Part shown: in pieces, positions 1-5,072 of the stretch | Numbering within the stretch: the stretch's first letter is position 1 | Layout: each line of letters begins with the position of its first letter | Assembly: GCA_021299615.1 (NCBI GenBank) | Contig: JAJTHC010000209.1 | Coordinates: forward strand, 1 to 5,072 | Length of the DNA: 5,072 nt | Direction: 5' to 3' | Source of the DNA: Vampirovibrionales bacterium | GTDB taxonomy: Bacteria > Cyanobacteriota > Vampirovibrionia > Vampirovibrionales > JAJTHC01 | Program-made: the position numbers and the translations under genes | The notes under the pieces: generated by a model | Database searches by the model: none | Told to the model about the DNA's origin: nothing | What the model saw: only the letters and a program-made list of their open reading frames with translations

Positions 1-371
1 AGGGAAGGCATCATAAAGAAGGTATCCAAGTGAGGGTTAATTTTGGCATTGGCTTGGTACATGGAACATTCGTATTCAAAATCTGAAATTACTCTCAAAC
101 CTCGAATCAAACAATCCGCACCAACGGATTTAGCAAAATGCACGGTCAATCCTGTAAAAGAAGTCACCGTGACGTTTTGAAGTCCCATTTTGACGATACT
201 TTCATTCAGCATGATCATACGGACTTCGGGGGTGAATAAACTATTGGGCTTTGCAGGATTGTGTGCCACAGCGATGATGAGTGAGTCAAACAGGCTAGCA
301 CCGCGACGAATCAAGTCTTCATGACCTTTTGTGACGGGATCAAAACTGCCTGGGTAAAGTGCAACAGTCAT
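1..371 (-). CDS. coaD: Phosphopantetheine adenylyltransferase (CoaD), C-terminus beyond left edge
   Basis: CoaD transfers AMP from ATP to 4'-phosphopantetheine, giving dephospho-CoA, the penultimate step of cytosolic coenzyme A synthesis. The translated start is MTVALYPGSFDPVTKGHEDL. It contains the nucleotidyltransferase signature PGSFDPVTKGH, whose T-x-G-H (residues 14-17) is the family's ATP-binding motif. Further on, LIRGLR (88-93) followed by SDFEYE (96-101) and an Ala-Asn-rich helix are hallmark CoaD features. 123 complete codons are visible; the family is usually about 160 residues, so roughly 35-40 are missing beyond base 1. The ATG at 369-371 is preceded on the minus strand by GGGGA at a 6-base distance. 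An ATG 7 bases further upstream is in another frame. The gene is divergent from lpxD and has its own promoter. Identification is secure; only the missing end prevents checking that the gene is intact. Confidence 0.96.
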   Translation of the reverse strand, partial: MTVALYPGSFDPVTKGHEDLIRRGASLFDSLIIAVAHNPAKPNSLFTPEVRMIMLNESIVKMGLQNVTVTSFTGLTVHFAKSVGADCLIRGLRVISDFEYECSMYQANAKINPHLDTFFMMPS

Positions 372-403
372 CGTGCATCCCCACATAGTTTACTACACAT
401 TTG

Positions 404-433
404 ATTATACTACAAGGACTATTGAATAGGCAA
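404..433 (-). promoter_or_regulatory. Sigma-70-type promoter for coaD
   Basis: Read on the minus strand, TTGCCT (plus 428-433) lies 18 bases before a perfect TATAAT (plus 404-409). Transcription would start near 397, giving a 5' leader of about 25 bases before the coaD ATG at 371. The -35 matches the consensus at 4 of 6 positions. This is inferred from sequence match and position only. Confidence 0.5.
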
Positions 434-506
434 GTCTATCTTTAGATTAGATTTTTTTCATCTTTTAAAGTATTTATGCTAGATTATAAAGAGTTGATCC
501 CTATCG

Positions 507-514
507 TAAAAGGA
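507..514 (+). promoter_or_regulatory. Ribosome binding site deciding the lpxD start
   Basis: AAAAGGA at 508-514 (507 is also T/A-rich flank) sits 9 bases before the ATG at 524. The in-frame ATG at 476 has only a weak TAAAG before it. This favours the downstream start. A TATGCT hexamer overlapping the 476 ATG could even be a -10 element, which would exclude that start, but I see no convincing -35 for it. Confidence 0.5.
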
Positions 515-523
515 TGCCTTACC

Positions 524-1723
524 ATGACTCTGACCACCCCCCAAGTGCTAGCTGAATACCCCCTAGAATCCCTTGCCCATCGCATTGAAGGAGCTTCCGT
601 CTTAGGGAATGCCCCGCTTTTGGTGTCAGGTTTGGTGCATCCTGCCTTGGTGAAAATGCCATCTCACATGGCATACATTGCCAGCGAAGGGGCGTGGCAA
701 GCCCTTTTAGGTGGAGCAAAACTAGGCTTGGTGGAAGAAAGCCTCGCCATTCCCGATGCCGTTCAAGCCAAAATCGATGCTAGTGAAATTGGCTTGCTCG
801 TTGTGCCGAGAAGCCGTGTGGCACTCGCCGTTTTGCTGGATGTCTTTGAACGTCGAGCCGTCCTAGATGAAGGGATTCATCCCCAAGCCTTTGTTCACCC
901 GACTGCTCAATTGGGTGAAGACGTCCGCATTGGAGCCTTTGCGTCTGTCGGCGAAAATAGCGTCCTTGAAGACGGCGTGCAGATTTATCCGAATGTTACG
1001 GTAGGAGCAGATGTTCAGATCGGGGCAGGGTCGATTTTGTATGCAGGCGTCCGCATTGGGGATCGCTGTGAACTCGGCAAGCGTTGCATCCTACAACCCA
1101 ACGCCGTCATTGGAGCGGATGGCTTTAGCTATGTCACGCCTAAAGAAGCTCGTCACGAAAAGAAAAGCTCGAATACTGAAGAAGGGTTTGATGCTATTTT
1201 GCGAATCAACAGCATTGGCAATGTGGTGCTGGAAGATGACGTCGAAGTGGGAGCCTGTACCTGTATCGATCGAGGGACGCTGGCGGAAACACGCATCGGC
1301 AAAGGCACGAAGCTTGATAACCTCACGCAAATTGGGCATAATAACCGCATTGGCGAACAGTGCTTAATTGTGTCACAAGTGGGGATTGCAGGTAGTTGTA
1401 AAATCGGCAATGGGGTGGTTATTGCAGGGCAAGTCGGCGTGGGAGACCACCTCAACATCGGCGACAATGCCATTGTTATGGCGTGTTCCGCCGTCATGCG
1501 AGACATCGACGCTGGGGCGATCATGCTCGGTTCACCTGCCTTGCCTCACAAGGAAGCGATGGCGAATATCGCGGCGGTTATGAAATTAAGGGACGTCATT
1601 AAGGGCGTGAAAGGCATGCAAGCGAAGTTTAAAGACTTTGAAGAAAAAGCCGCCCAAATCGATGCCCTTTTAGCCCTTGTCCCTGAAGAGATGAAGGCAT
1701 CCTTGGCAGGAGCTAGCGAGTAA
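524..1723 (+). CDS. lpxD: UDP-3-O-(3-hydroxyacyl)glucosamine N-acyltransferase (LpxD)
   Basis: LpxD adds the N-linked hydroxyacyl chain from acyl-ACP to UDP-3-O-acylglucosamine, an early cytosolic step of lipid A synthesis, and acts as a trimer. With the ATG at 524 the protein has 399 residues. Residues about 10-115 form the N-terminal uridine-binding domain. From about 120 there is a long left-handed beta-helix of hexapeptide repeats ([IVL]G-x-x-x-x). The motif KLDNLTQIGHN carries the presumed catalytic His at residue 272, equivalent to E. coli His239. The end (about 345-399) is an Ala/Lys/Glu-rich helix. The family is typically about 340 residues. The extra length comes from an insert after GADGFSYV (about residues 203-228) and a longer C-terminal helix. 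An in-frame ATG at 476 would give 415 residues, but 524 has the better ribosome binding site. lpxA, fabZ and bamA, common lpxD neighbours, are absent. It converges on rdgB with a 5-base gap. Confidence 0.96.
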   Translation: MTLTTPQVLAEYPLESLAHRIEGASVLGNAPLLVSGLVHPALVKMPSHMAYIASEGAWQALLGGAKLGLVEESLAIPDAVQAKIDASEIGLLVVPRSRVALAVLLDVFERRAVLDEGIHPQAFVHPTAQLGEDVRIGAFASVGENSVLEDGVQIYPNVTVGADVQIGAGSILYAGVRIGDRCELGKRCILQPNAVIGADGFSYVTPKEARHEKKSSNTEEGFDAILRINSIGNVVLEDDVEVGACTCIDRGTLAETRIGKGTKLDNLTQIGHNNRIGEQCLIVSQVGIAGSCKIGNGVVIAGQVGVGDHLNIGDNAIVMACSAVMRDIDAGAIMLGSPALPHKEAMANIAAVMKLRDVIKGVKGMQAKFKDFEEKAAQIDALLALVPEEMKASLAGASE

Positions 1724-1728
1724 ATTAT

Positions 1729-2382
1729 CTATAGATCACTCAAATACGCATGAAGCTGACGCAACGCCCGCCCCCGATGGCTAATCGCTGTTTTTTCGCT
1801 CAAGCTCAATTCCGCCATCGTTTGTGGTTGCACCTTGCCTGCTTCATCCACATAATACACTATCGGATCATACCCAAAACCGTTGATGCCCACCAGTTCA
1901 CCGTCTTGACGGATCCACAACGGGCAGATGCCTTCAACTGAAAAGACGTCGCCTGTTTCCACATGAAGCAAGCTCATGGCACACACAAAACGAGCCGAGC
2001 GTTGGGGGGAATCCCCAAGCAAGTCATAGATCCCGCGACAACGATCCGCATGGGTGACGTCGCCCGTCAACCAGCGATTCGACCGTACCCCAGGGAAATC
2101 CGCCAAGCCCTGATGCCCTGCTAAAGCTTCGACGATGAAGCCTGAATCGTCTCCCAAGGTGAAGGTGGCATTTTGCTCTTGAGCTTCGTCTAACACAAAT
2201 CGAGCCTTGATTTCCGCATTGCCCAAAAAAGTGGGCGCATTTTCATCTAAGCCGCCTAAGTTCGTGGCAGGTAAAACGGTCACGTCTATACCAGACGCTT
2301 GAAAGAACGCCTGTATTTCTTCCACCTTGTGCAAGTTCCCACTCGCCAGTAGAATCGTTAGCTTATTTTTTGGAGCATCCAT
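1729..2382 (-). CDS. rdgB: RdgB/HAM1-family non-canonical purine NTP pyrophosphatase
   Basis: This enzyme hydrolyses dITP, ITP and XTP to the monophosphate and pyrophosphate, keeping deaminated purines out of DNA and RNA in the cytosol. All family signatures are present in its 217 residues: SGNLHKVEE (14-22), LGNAEIKA (53-60), DDSGF (78-82, with the catalytic/metal-binding Asp pair), FPGVRSNRW (96-104), GFGYDP (168-173) and the C-terminal E...K...SHRGRAL (192-207). The E. coli enzyme has about 197 residues, so the length is normal to slightly long; short loops around 42-50 and 105-112 may account for it. The start at 2382 is supported by AGAAGG (plus 2388-2393) 5 bases upstream. The start codon lies inside the end of the upstream methyltransferase gene (25-base overlap), so the two are probably co-transcribed and translationally coupled. 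Confidence 0.96.
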   Translation of the reverse strand: MDAPKNKLTILLASGNLHKVEEIQAFFQASGIDVTVLPATNLGGLDENAPTFLGNAEIKARFVLDEAQEQNATFTLGDDSGFIVEALAGHQGLADFPGVRSNRWLTGDVTHADRCRGIYDLLGDSPQRSARFVCAMSLLHVETGDVFSVEGICPLWIRQDGELVGINGFGYDPIVYYVDEAGKVQPQTMAELSLSEKTAISHRGRALRQLHAYLSDL

Positions 2383-3209
2383 AGGAACCTTCTTTCTTCA
2401 CTACATTTCATAAAACGGGTTTCGATTTCTAACGCCTCGATGTGACGAAGCATACCCTGCCCTTCAGGCGAATCGGCTTCGAGGGCGTCCAAGCATTGTC
2501 GTTGTGCGTGGACTTCGTCTTCACTTAAATTGCTGATGAGCAAAACACCATTCGGCTTGAGCAGGCTCCACACGCTTTTAAAGAAGGCATGCGGATTGAA
2601 ATCCTGCTTCGGCAAACCCCACGCCGTATGCTCTTTCGCCAAAACAAAAGGCAAAAAGCAGGACACCACATCCGCCGTGGCAGGATGCGTTTGGGCATAG
2701 TTGTTCACATCGGCTTCGACAAAATCGAGCGTCCCAAGGGCGTTTAAGGCAGGGGTTTCGGCAAAGGATTTCACCAATCCACGACCATAGTCGCCTCGGG
2801 TGTAGCCATCCAAATAATAGCGAAAGGTGTCGAGTTCAAGCCCTGTGATCTGTACTTTTTCGCCCAATTGAGCCGCCACCGCAACGCAAGCCCCTAGGGT
2901 GGTTCCGTTTTTAGAGCCAACATCCACCCAGTGGCAAGTTTCGCCTTGCGGTATCGGATGCGTTTGGAGTAAAGTGGCGATTTGATCAAGCTGGTAAAGC
3001 GATTCCAGCTTCACCCACGCCCATGCCGAAGGCAAGTCGTCAAAATGAGGAAAGCGTTCGAGCAAGTGTTTTTGGCGGAGAATTGAATCAGGGGTGGACG
3101 GCTCGGTATAGGCAGGGGCATCGAGGTTCATGAGCCATTGCGAAGGGTCAACGGCTCGTTTGAAGGGGCAGAAGGCTTGGCGGATTTTCCAGTGAAGCAG
3201 GTCGAACAT
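2358..3209 (-). CDS. Class I SAM-dependent methyltransferase, substrate unknown
   Basis: From the ATG at 3209 the protein has 283 residues. The Rossmann-type methyltransferase core begins at about residue 90. Motif I is WVDVGSKNGTTLG (about 94-106), a G-x-N-G variant of the usual glycine-rich SAM loop. The acidic end of strand 2 is GLELD (123-127). EADVNNY (165-171) is the motif II/III region. DVVSCFLPFVLAKE (180-193) is the strand 4 motif, and LLKPNGVLLIS (216-226) is the strand 5 region. The first 90 residues (MFDLLHWKIRQAFCPFKRAV and on) probably form a helical substrate-recognition part I do not recognise. The frame stays open upstream to an ATG at 3290, but those 27 extra codons are encoded by the neighbouring hairpin repeat, so I reject that start. 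AAAGGA lies 12 bases before the 3209 ATG, a rather long spacing. It is first in a two-gene unit with rdgB. The methyltransferase class is secure; the target (small molecule, lipid, RNA or protein) cannot be read from sequence. Confidence 0.85.
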   Translation of the reverse strand: MFDLLHWKIRQAFCPFKRAVDPSQWLMNLDAPAYTEPSTPDSILRQKHLLERFPHFDDLPSAWAWVKLESLYQLDQIATLLQTHPIPQGETCHWVDVGSKNGTTLGACVAVAAQLGEKVQITGLELDTFRYYLDGYTRGDYGRGLVKSFAETPALNALGTLDFVEADVNNYAQTHPATADVVSCFLPFVLAKEHTAWGLPKQDFNPHAFFKSVWSLLKPNGVLLISNLSEDEVHAQRQCLDALEADSPEGQGMLRHIEALEIETRFMKCSEERRFLWMLQKIS

Positions 3210-3254
3210 CGAAGCAATTAGTCCTTTATTTGTCGAAAGCACTTGTTCTGTCCC

Positions 3255-3274
3255 CCCTCCTAATTTTAGGAGGG
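3255..3274. repeat. Left bounding palindrome of the repeat mosaic
   Basis: A 9-base arm, CCCTCCTAA (3255-3263), is matched exactly by TTAGGAGGG (3266-3274) with TT between. It is the left end of the mosaic and a shorter relative of the palindrome at 3452-3479. Read as RNA in either direction it is not followed by a run of U, so it is not a standard intrinsic terminator. Confidence 0.8.
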
Positions 3275-3451
3275 CAAACACCTTTCTCATTCACGAAGTG
3301 AATCTACTCCTTTAGGATGGAGAGGTTGGGAGAGGAAACCAACGGTTTTCTTTCCCAAGAGAAGCTTTAGCTTCGACGGGTTAGGGGGCGGTTAAACCCT
3401 AGATACCCTTTATGGTTTAACCTCACCCTCGAACGTCCTTTGGACGTTCTC

Positions 3452-3479
3452 TTCCCTCTCCTAAAATTAGGAGAGGGAA
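3452..3479. repeat. Right bounding palindrome of the repeat mosaic
   Basis: 13-base arms at 3452-3464 and 3467-3479 are exact inverted copies (TTCCCTCTCCTAA and its complement) around a central AA. A 10- to 12-pair stem could form as RNA. It lies 10 bases upstream of the -35-like hexamer of the ATPase promoter. No U-run follows on either strand, which argues against an intrinsic terminator. Confidence 0.85.
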
Positions 3480-3489
3480 CTAAGTCGAT

Positions 3490-3519
3490 TTGACCAAATA
3501 CCGTCAGAAGGCTTACAAT
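3490..3519 (+). promoter_or_regulatory. Sigma-70-type promoter for the P-loop ATPase
   Basis: TTGACC (3490-3495, 5 of 6 to consensus) and TACAAT (3514-3519, 5 of 6) are separated by 18 bases. Transcription would begin near 3526, about 48 bases before the ATPase ATG and about 29 before the possible leader ORF. The promoter lies immediately after the repeat mosaic, so the gene would be transcribed independently of it. Confidence 0.5.
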
Positions 3520-3554
3520 AAGACTATATCATAAGTGGGATAAAAGGTTTTCAG

Positions 3555-3587
3555 ATGTCCATAATCGGTTCACATGGCAAATTATAA
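3555..3587 (+). CDS. Possible 10-codon leader ORF overlapping the ATPase start
   Basis: ATG at 3555 opens MSIIGSHGKL and stops at TAA 3585-3587, 11 bases inside the ATPase gene in a different frame. It has a much better ribosome binding site (AAAAGG, 3542-3547, 7 bases upstream) than the ATPase ATG at 3574, which has almost none. The peptide has no recognisable attenuator features such as runs of one amino acid. If real, it would bring ribosomes to the ATPase start by translational coupling. It could equally be chance, as the ORF is very short. Confidence 0.3.
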   Translation: MSIIGSHGKL

Positions 3588-4362
3588 AGGACTCACCAGC
3601 GTTTTGGTGGTGGCTGGTGAAGCAGGAAGCGGAAAATCCACCTTCATTGAAGGGCTTTTTAGCCTCATGCAAGCCTGTAAAGAACCCACCTTGTGGGTCG
3701 ATACCACGGTGGACTGTGGCATTTTACGCAAGCTTAAAGGCGAAGCCTCGCTCAAGGCGTTTCAAGGGGCTTCGCTTTATGAAACGCTGGTGCAGTTGCA
3801 TCAAAATAAGGTGAATCCCAGTGCGGAAGTGGATTGGCACTTGGCTGAAACACCTTACACGATTCAAGGGGTGCATGAAGGTTTGAGCCTTTACCCCAGC
3901 CAGCAAGACGATCACCTCATCGAAGCCACCGATGCCCTGCTCGCCGATGTTGGCGTCCAAAAAGCCTTGCGATACGGCTGGCCTCGACTGCTGGCGAAGA
4001 ACTATCGCTATGTGGTGATGAACGTGAGCGATGCCAGCTTGGTGGAAGCCCTGTTGCCGAAGCTAAACGTCAGTTTGCTGTATTTAACCACGCCGAATCA
4101 AGTCGCCGACACCGACACCTTGTATGCCTTTACCTGTTTGGGGCAGTGGCATTCGTTGAATGTGCTGATGACGCAAGCCCCGCATCGGGCGAGCTTAGAT
4201 GAATCGTGGCAAGACTGGTTTGTGAACTATCCGAGCTGGTTGTTTTTGGGGCGTTTGCCTTACTTTTCAAGCGATGCGGACTGGCACTTGCAGTATCAAG
4301 ACCAGCTCCGCACGAGCTTGGTTCGCCTCAACTGGGACGGCGTCCATGTGCTGAAGGGGTGA
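3574..4362 (+). CDS. P-loop ATPase of the MinD/ParA/FlhG-like fold, divergent active site
   Basis: This is a soluble 262-residue protein with an N-terminal P-loop, SVLVVAGEAGSGKST (9-23, Lys21 as the phosphate-binding lysine). LWVDTTVDCG (40-49) follows, where ParA/MinD proteins have the second-strand Asp. YRYVVMNVSD (144-153) sits at the Walker B strand position, LLYLTTPNQVADTDTL (168-183) matches the ParA-like V-T-x-P-x-x-x-A-D segment, and LGRLPY (225-230) resembles the G-x-I-P-Y element of MinD/FlhG. The MinD-type signature lysine before the P-loop glycines is replaced by Glu16, and the Walker B Asp position is Asn150, so ATP hydrolysis or dimer switching may differ. There are nine tryptophans. 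No signal peptide or membrane segment is seen; MinD-like proteins may use a C-terminal amphipathic helix, not evident here. The ATG at 3574 lacks a good ribosome binding site. Cellular role unknown; partitioning, flagellar or cell-pole regulation are family possibilities only. Confidence 0.8.
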   Translation: MANYKGLTSVLVVAGEAGSGKSTFIEGLFSLMQACKEPTLWVDTTVDCGILRKLKGEASLKAFQGASLYETLVQLHQNKVNPSAEVDWHLAETPYTIQGVHEGLSLYPSQQDDHLIEATDALLADVGVQKALRYGWPRLLAKNYRYVVMNVSDASLVEALLPKLNVSLLYLTTPNQVADTDTLYAFTCLGQWHSLNVLMTQAPHRASLDESWQDWFVNYPSWLFLGRLPYFSSDADWHLQYQDQLRTSLVRLNWDGVHVLKG

Positions 4363-4375
4363 ACGGCTTCTTGCC

Positions 4376-4935
4376 TCATCTTTTTTCATCGACTTTGCGA
4401 GACGAACCAAACGCATTGCCGCTAGGCTTTCTAGCACAAGCGTTTTTCGAATGTGCTAATGTAGATGTTCCGTAACCTCTACCGATGGATTTCGTTTTTA
4501 AAGGAGAAAGACGACGATTAGAATCAGGCAATTTCAGGAGAGACGTCCTTAGCTTAGGCGTAGCCTTAGCTTGAGCGAGAGTAGACACTGTTGAAAGATA
4601 TGTCTTGAAAGAATTTTTAAGTTTATCATAAAGGGCTAAAACTGTTGGAAAATGTATTCCGAGACTGGACTGTTCTGTTTCGGAAAATCCTAGGGCATCT
4701 GGGGCATACATTCCAAGCCTCTCTTTATAAATTTGTTCAAGTTTTTGAGCGACAATATCACTCAGCCTTCTATCAACACCTAACTCTCCTAAAAAATAGT
4801 CCCTAAAAGAGTTCAGAGGATAACTGAAAAGGGCTTCGTTATCAACACCGTAGATTTCTAAGTAATCTAAGATCAGTTGATTATTTCTAGACTGATGTAA
4901 AATTAATTTGATTTCTTGGTCAGGGAGTGTTTTAA
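4376..4935 (-). pseudogene. Unknown gene truncated at its 5' end by an insertion sequence
   Basis: On the minus strand an uninterrupted frame of about 186 codons runs from the IS junction at 4935 to a TGA at 4376-4378. It begins LKTLPDQEIKLILHQSRNNQ, and the first in-frame ATG is only at 4711. No ATG, GTG or TTG lies in frame before it, so the true start was on the other side of the insertion. A TAG lies three codons inside the IS, closing the frame there. I do not recognise the protein. The first 120 or so residues look like a soluble, helix-rich domain (including DRRLSDIVAQKLEQIYKERL). The last 50 or so are rich in Ser, Lys, Arg and Gly and look disordered or repeat-derived. Bases 4741-4920 are about 34% GC by hand count, against about 60% in a sampled stretch of the ATPase gene, which suggests a foreign origin. 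The gene converges on the ATPase gene, 13 bases apart. Expression of a fragment from 4711 is possible but unsupported by a clear ribosome binding site. Confidence 0.65.
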
Positions 4936-5072
4936 GAGCCTATCCGAGAAATGATTTTTATAGTAAGATGTAGGTGTTAACGTCATTTTCGGTATATGTC
5001 CATGTCAAAAAACGCCATGATTTTCAGAGTAAAGGATGCGTTATGGAAGCGTCTTGAAGCTTTAATTCCTCC
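4936..5072 (+). mobile_element. Left end of an IS5-family-type insertion sequence, continuing past the window
   Basis: The probable terminal inverted repeat begins GAGCCTATCCGAGAAATG at 4936. It is preceded by TAA (4933-4935), which fits the T-N-A target duplications described for IS5-family elements of the IS1031/IS427 type. The open frame on the minus strand is intact up to this point and closes just inside it. A transposase-like frame starts 60 bases in. The other terminus and target copy lie beyond 5072, so the exact boundary and family subgroup are inferred. Confidence 0.7.
4996..5072 (+). CDS. Transposase N-terminus, IS5 family-type OrfA, cut by right edge
   Basis: The visible frame reads MSMSKNAMIFRVKDALWKRL and continues to EALIPP at the window edge. 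The D-x-L-W-x-R-(L/I)-E-x-L-(I/L)-P-P segment is the characteristic opening of the DUF4096-type first domain of IS5-family transposases, a DNA-binding region. In many such elements a second frame follows, joined by frameshifting, but that cannot be seen here. An in-frame TAA at 4978-4980 limits the 5' extension. ATG codons at 4996, 5002 and 5017 are all possible starts, and none has a strong ribosome binding site. Located just inside the IS left end and pointing inward, as expected. Confidence 0.75.
   Translation, partial: MSMSKNAMIFRVKDALWKRLEALIP

Larger units (their letters stand above)
3252..3480. repeat. Mosaic of inverted repeats and hairpins, non-coding intergenic element
   Basis: This fills most of the 363-base gap between the methyltransferase and ATPase starts. 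It is bounded by two related palindromes, 3255-3274 and 3452-3479, which share the core CCTAAAATTAGGAG when the left one is read on the minus strand. Inside are short hairpins: ATTCAC-GAA-GTGAAT (3289-3303), GAAGCT-TT-AGCTTC (3361-3374) and GAACGTCC-TTT-GGACGTTC (3431-3449). A 9-base inverted pair, GGTTAAACC (3390-3398) and GGTTTAACC (3414-3422), has a 15-base loop. Outward from this pair both strands read the same module order: GGTTTAACC, a C-rich tract, a small hairpin, then TCTT. This looks like diverged copies of one unit placed head to head. The C-rich tract (CCTCACCC, CCTAACCC, CCCTCTCC) resembles pyrimidine-rich intergenic repeats I recall from many bacterial genomes. Function is unknown; REP-like or RNA-processing roles are possible. 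Confidence 0.8.

Noticed and set aside
476..523. Upstream ATG at 476 as the lpxD start (415 residues)
   Set aside because: It has a weak ribosome binding site compared with AAAAGGA before 524, and family similarity begins only after the 524 start. It is not excluded.
1011..1583. Open frames on both strands within lpxD
   Set aside because: They overlap the well-supported LpxD frame completely and show no domain. They are shadows of its regular hexapeptide-repeat codons.
3452..3479. Intrinsic terminator at the large palindrome
   Set aside because: The stem is strong, but no T-run follows on either strand, and both flanking genes point away from the region, leaving no gene to terminate here.
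3252..3480. CRISPR array
   Set aside because: The repeats are inverted and degenerate, with no regular direct repeat and spacer pattern and no cas genes nearby.
4206..4475. 89-codon plus-strand ORF overlapping the end of the ATPase gene
   Set aside because: Most of it is an off-frame shadow of the ATPase gene, whose own frame shows clear family motifs. No ribosome binding site or recognisable domain.
4547..4572. Direct repeat CCTTAGCTT twice with a 17-base period
   Set aside because: Only two short copies, inside a degraded gene, not a multiple of three and without further units, so likely chance or minor slippage.
4376..4711. 111-residue protein starting at 4711 as an intact gene
   Set aside because: The same frame continues upstream for another 74 or so codons to the IS junction with protein-like composition, so the 4711 ATG is probably internal to a truncated gene.

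Overview
The window comes from a diderm (Gram-negative type) bacterium: lpxD, a lipid A biosynthesis gene, is present and intact. The older-looking genes are roughly balanced in GC to GC-rich. Several LpxD signatures (VLEDDVEVG, TKLDN-QIGHN, AGQVGV, LGSPA-P) resemble what I remember of cyanobacterial-type LpxD. A cyanobacterium-related lineage such as Vampirovibrionia (Melainabacteria) is therefore a reasonable guess, but the sequence alone does not settle it.

Layout, left to right. Bases 1-371 (minus) hold the first three quarters of coaD, the coenzyme A pathway adenylyltransferase, which runs off the left edge. A short divergent intergenic region with a good sigma-70-type promoter for coaD separates it from lpxD (524-1723, plus). 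lpxD converges, 5 bases apart, on a minus-strand two-gene unit transcribed as methyltransferase (2358-3209), then rdgB (1729-2382), with a 25-base overlap between the two genes. Upstream of that unit is a non-coding stretch of about 360 bases (3210-3573). It is dominated by a mosaic of hairpins and inverted repeats (about 3252-3480), followed by a promoter-like site and a possible 10-codon leader ORF. Then comes a plus-strand P-loop ATPase of the MinD/ParA/FlhG-like fold (3574-4362).

The right end is accessory DNA. A minus-strand reading frame (4376-4935), visibly AT-richer than its neighbours in its 5' part, has lost its start. It is cut at 4935/4936 by the left end of an insertion sequence. 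The first 25 or so codons of that element's IS5-family-type transposase run to the window edge.

The housekeeping genes serve separate pathways (CoA synthesis, lipid A acylation, nucleotide-pool sanitation), and I see no single pathway linking them. The parts most worth attention are the hairpin mosaic, the divergent active site of the ATPase with its leader ORF, and the IS-truncated unknown gene. I do not see a defence system, CRISPR array, tRNA or rRNA here.
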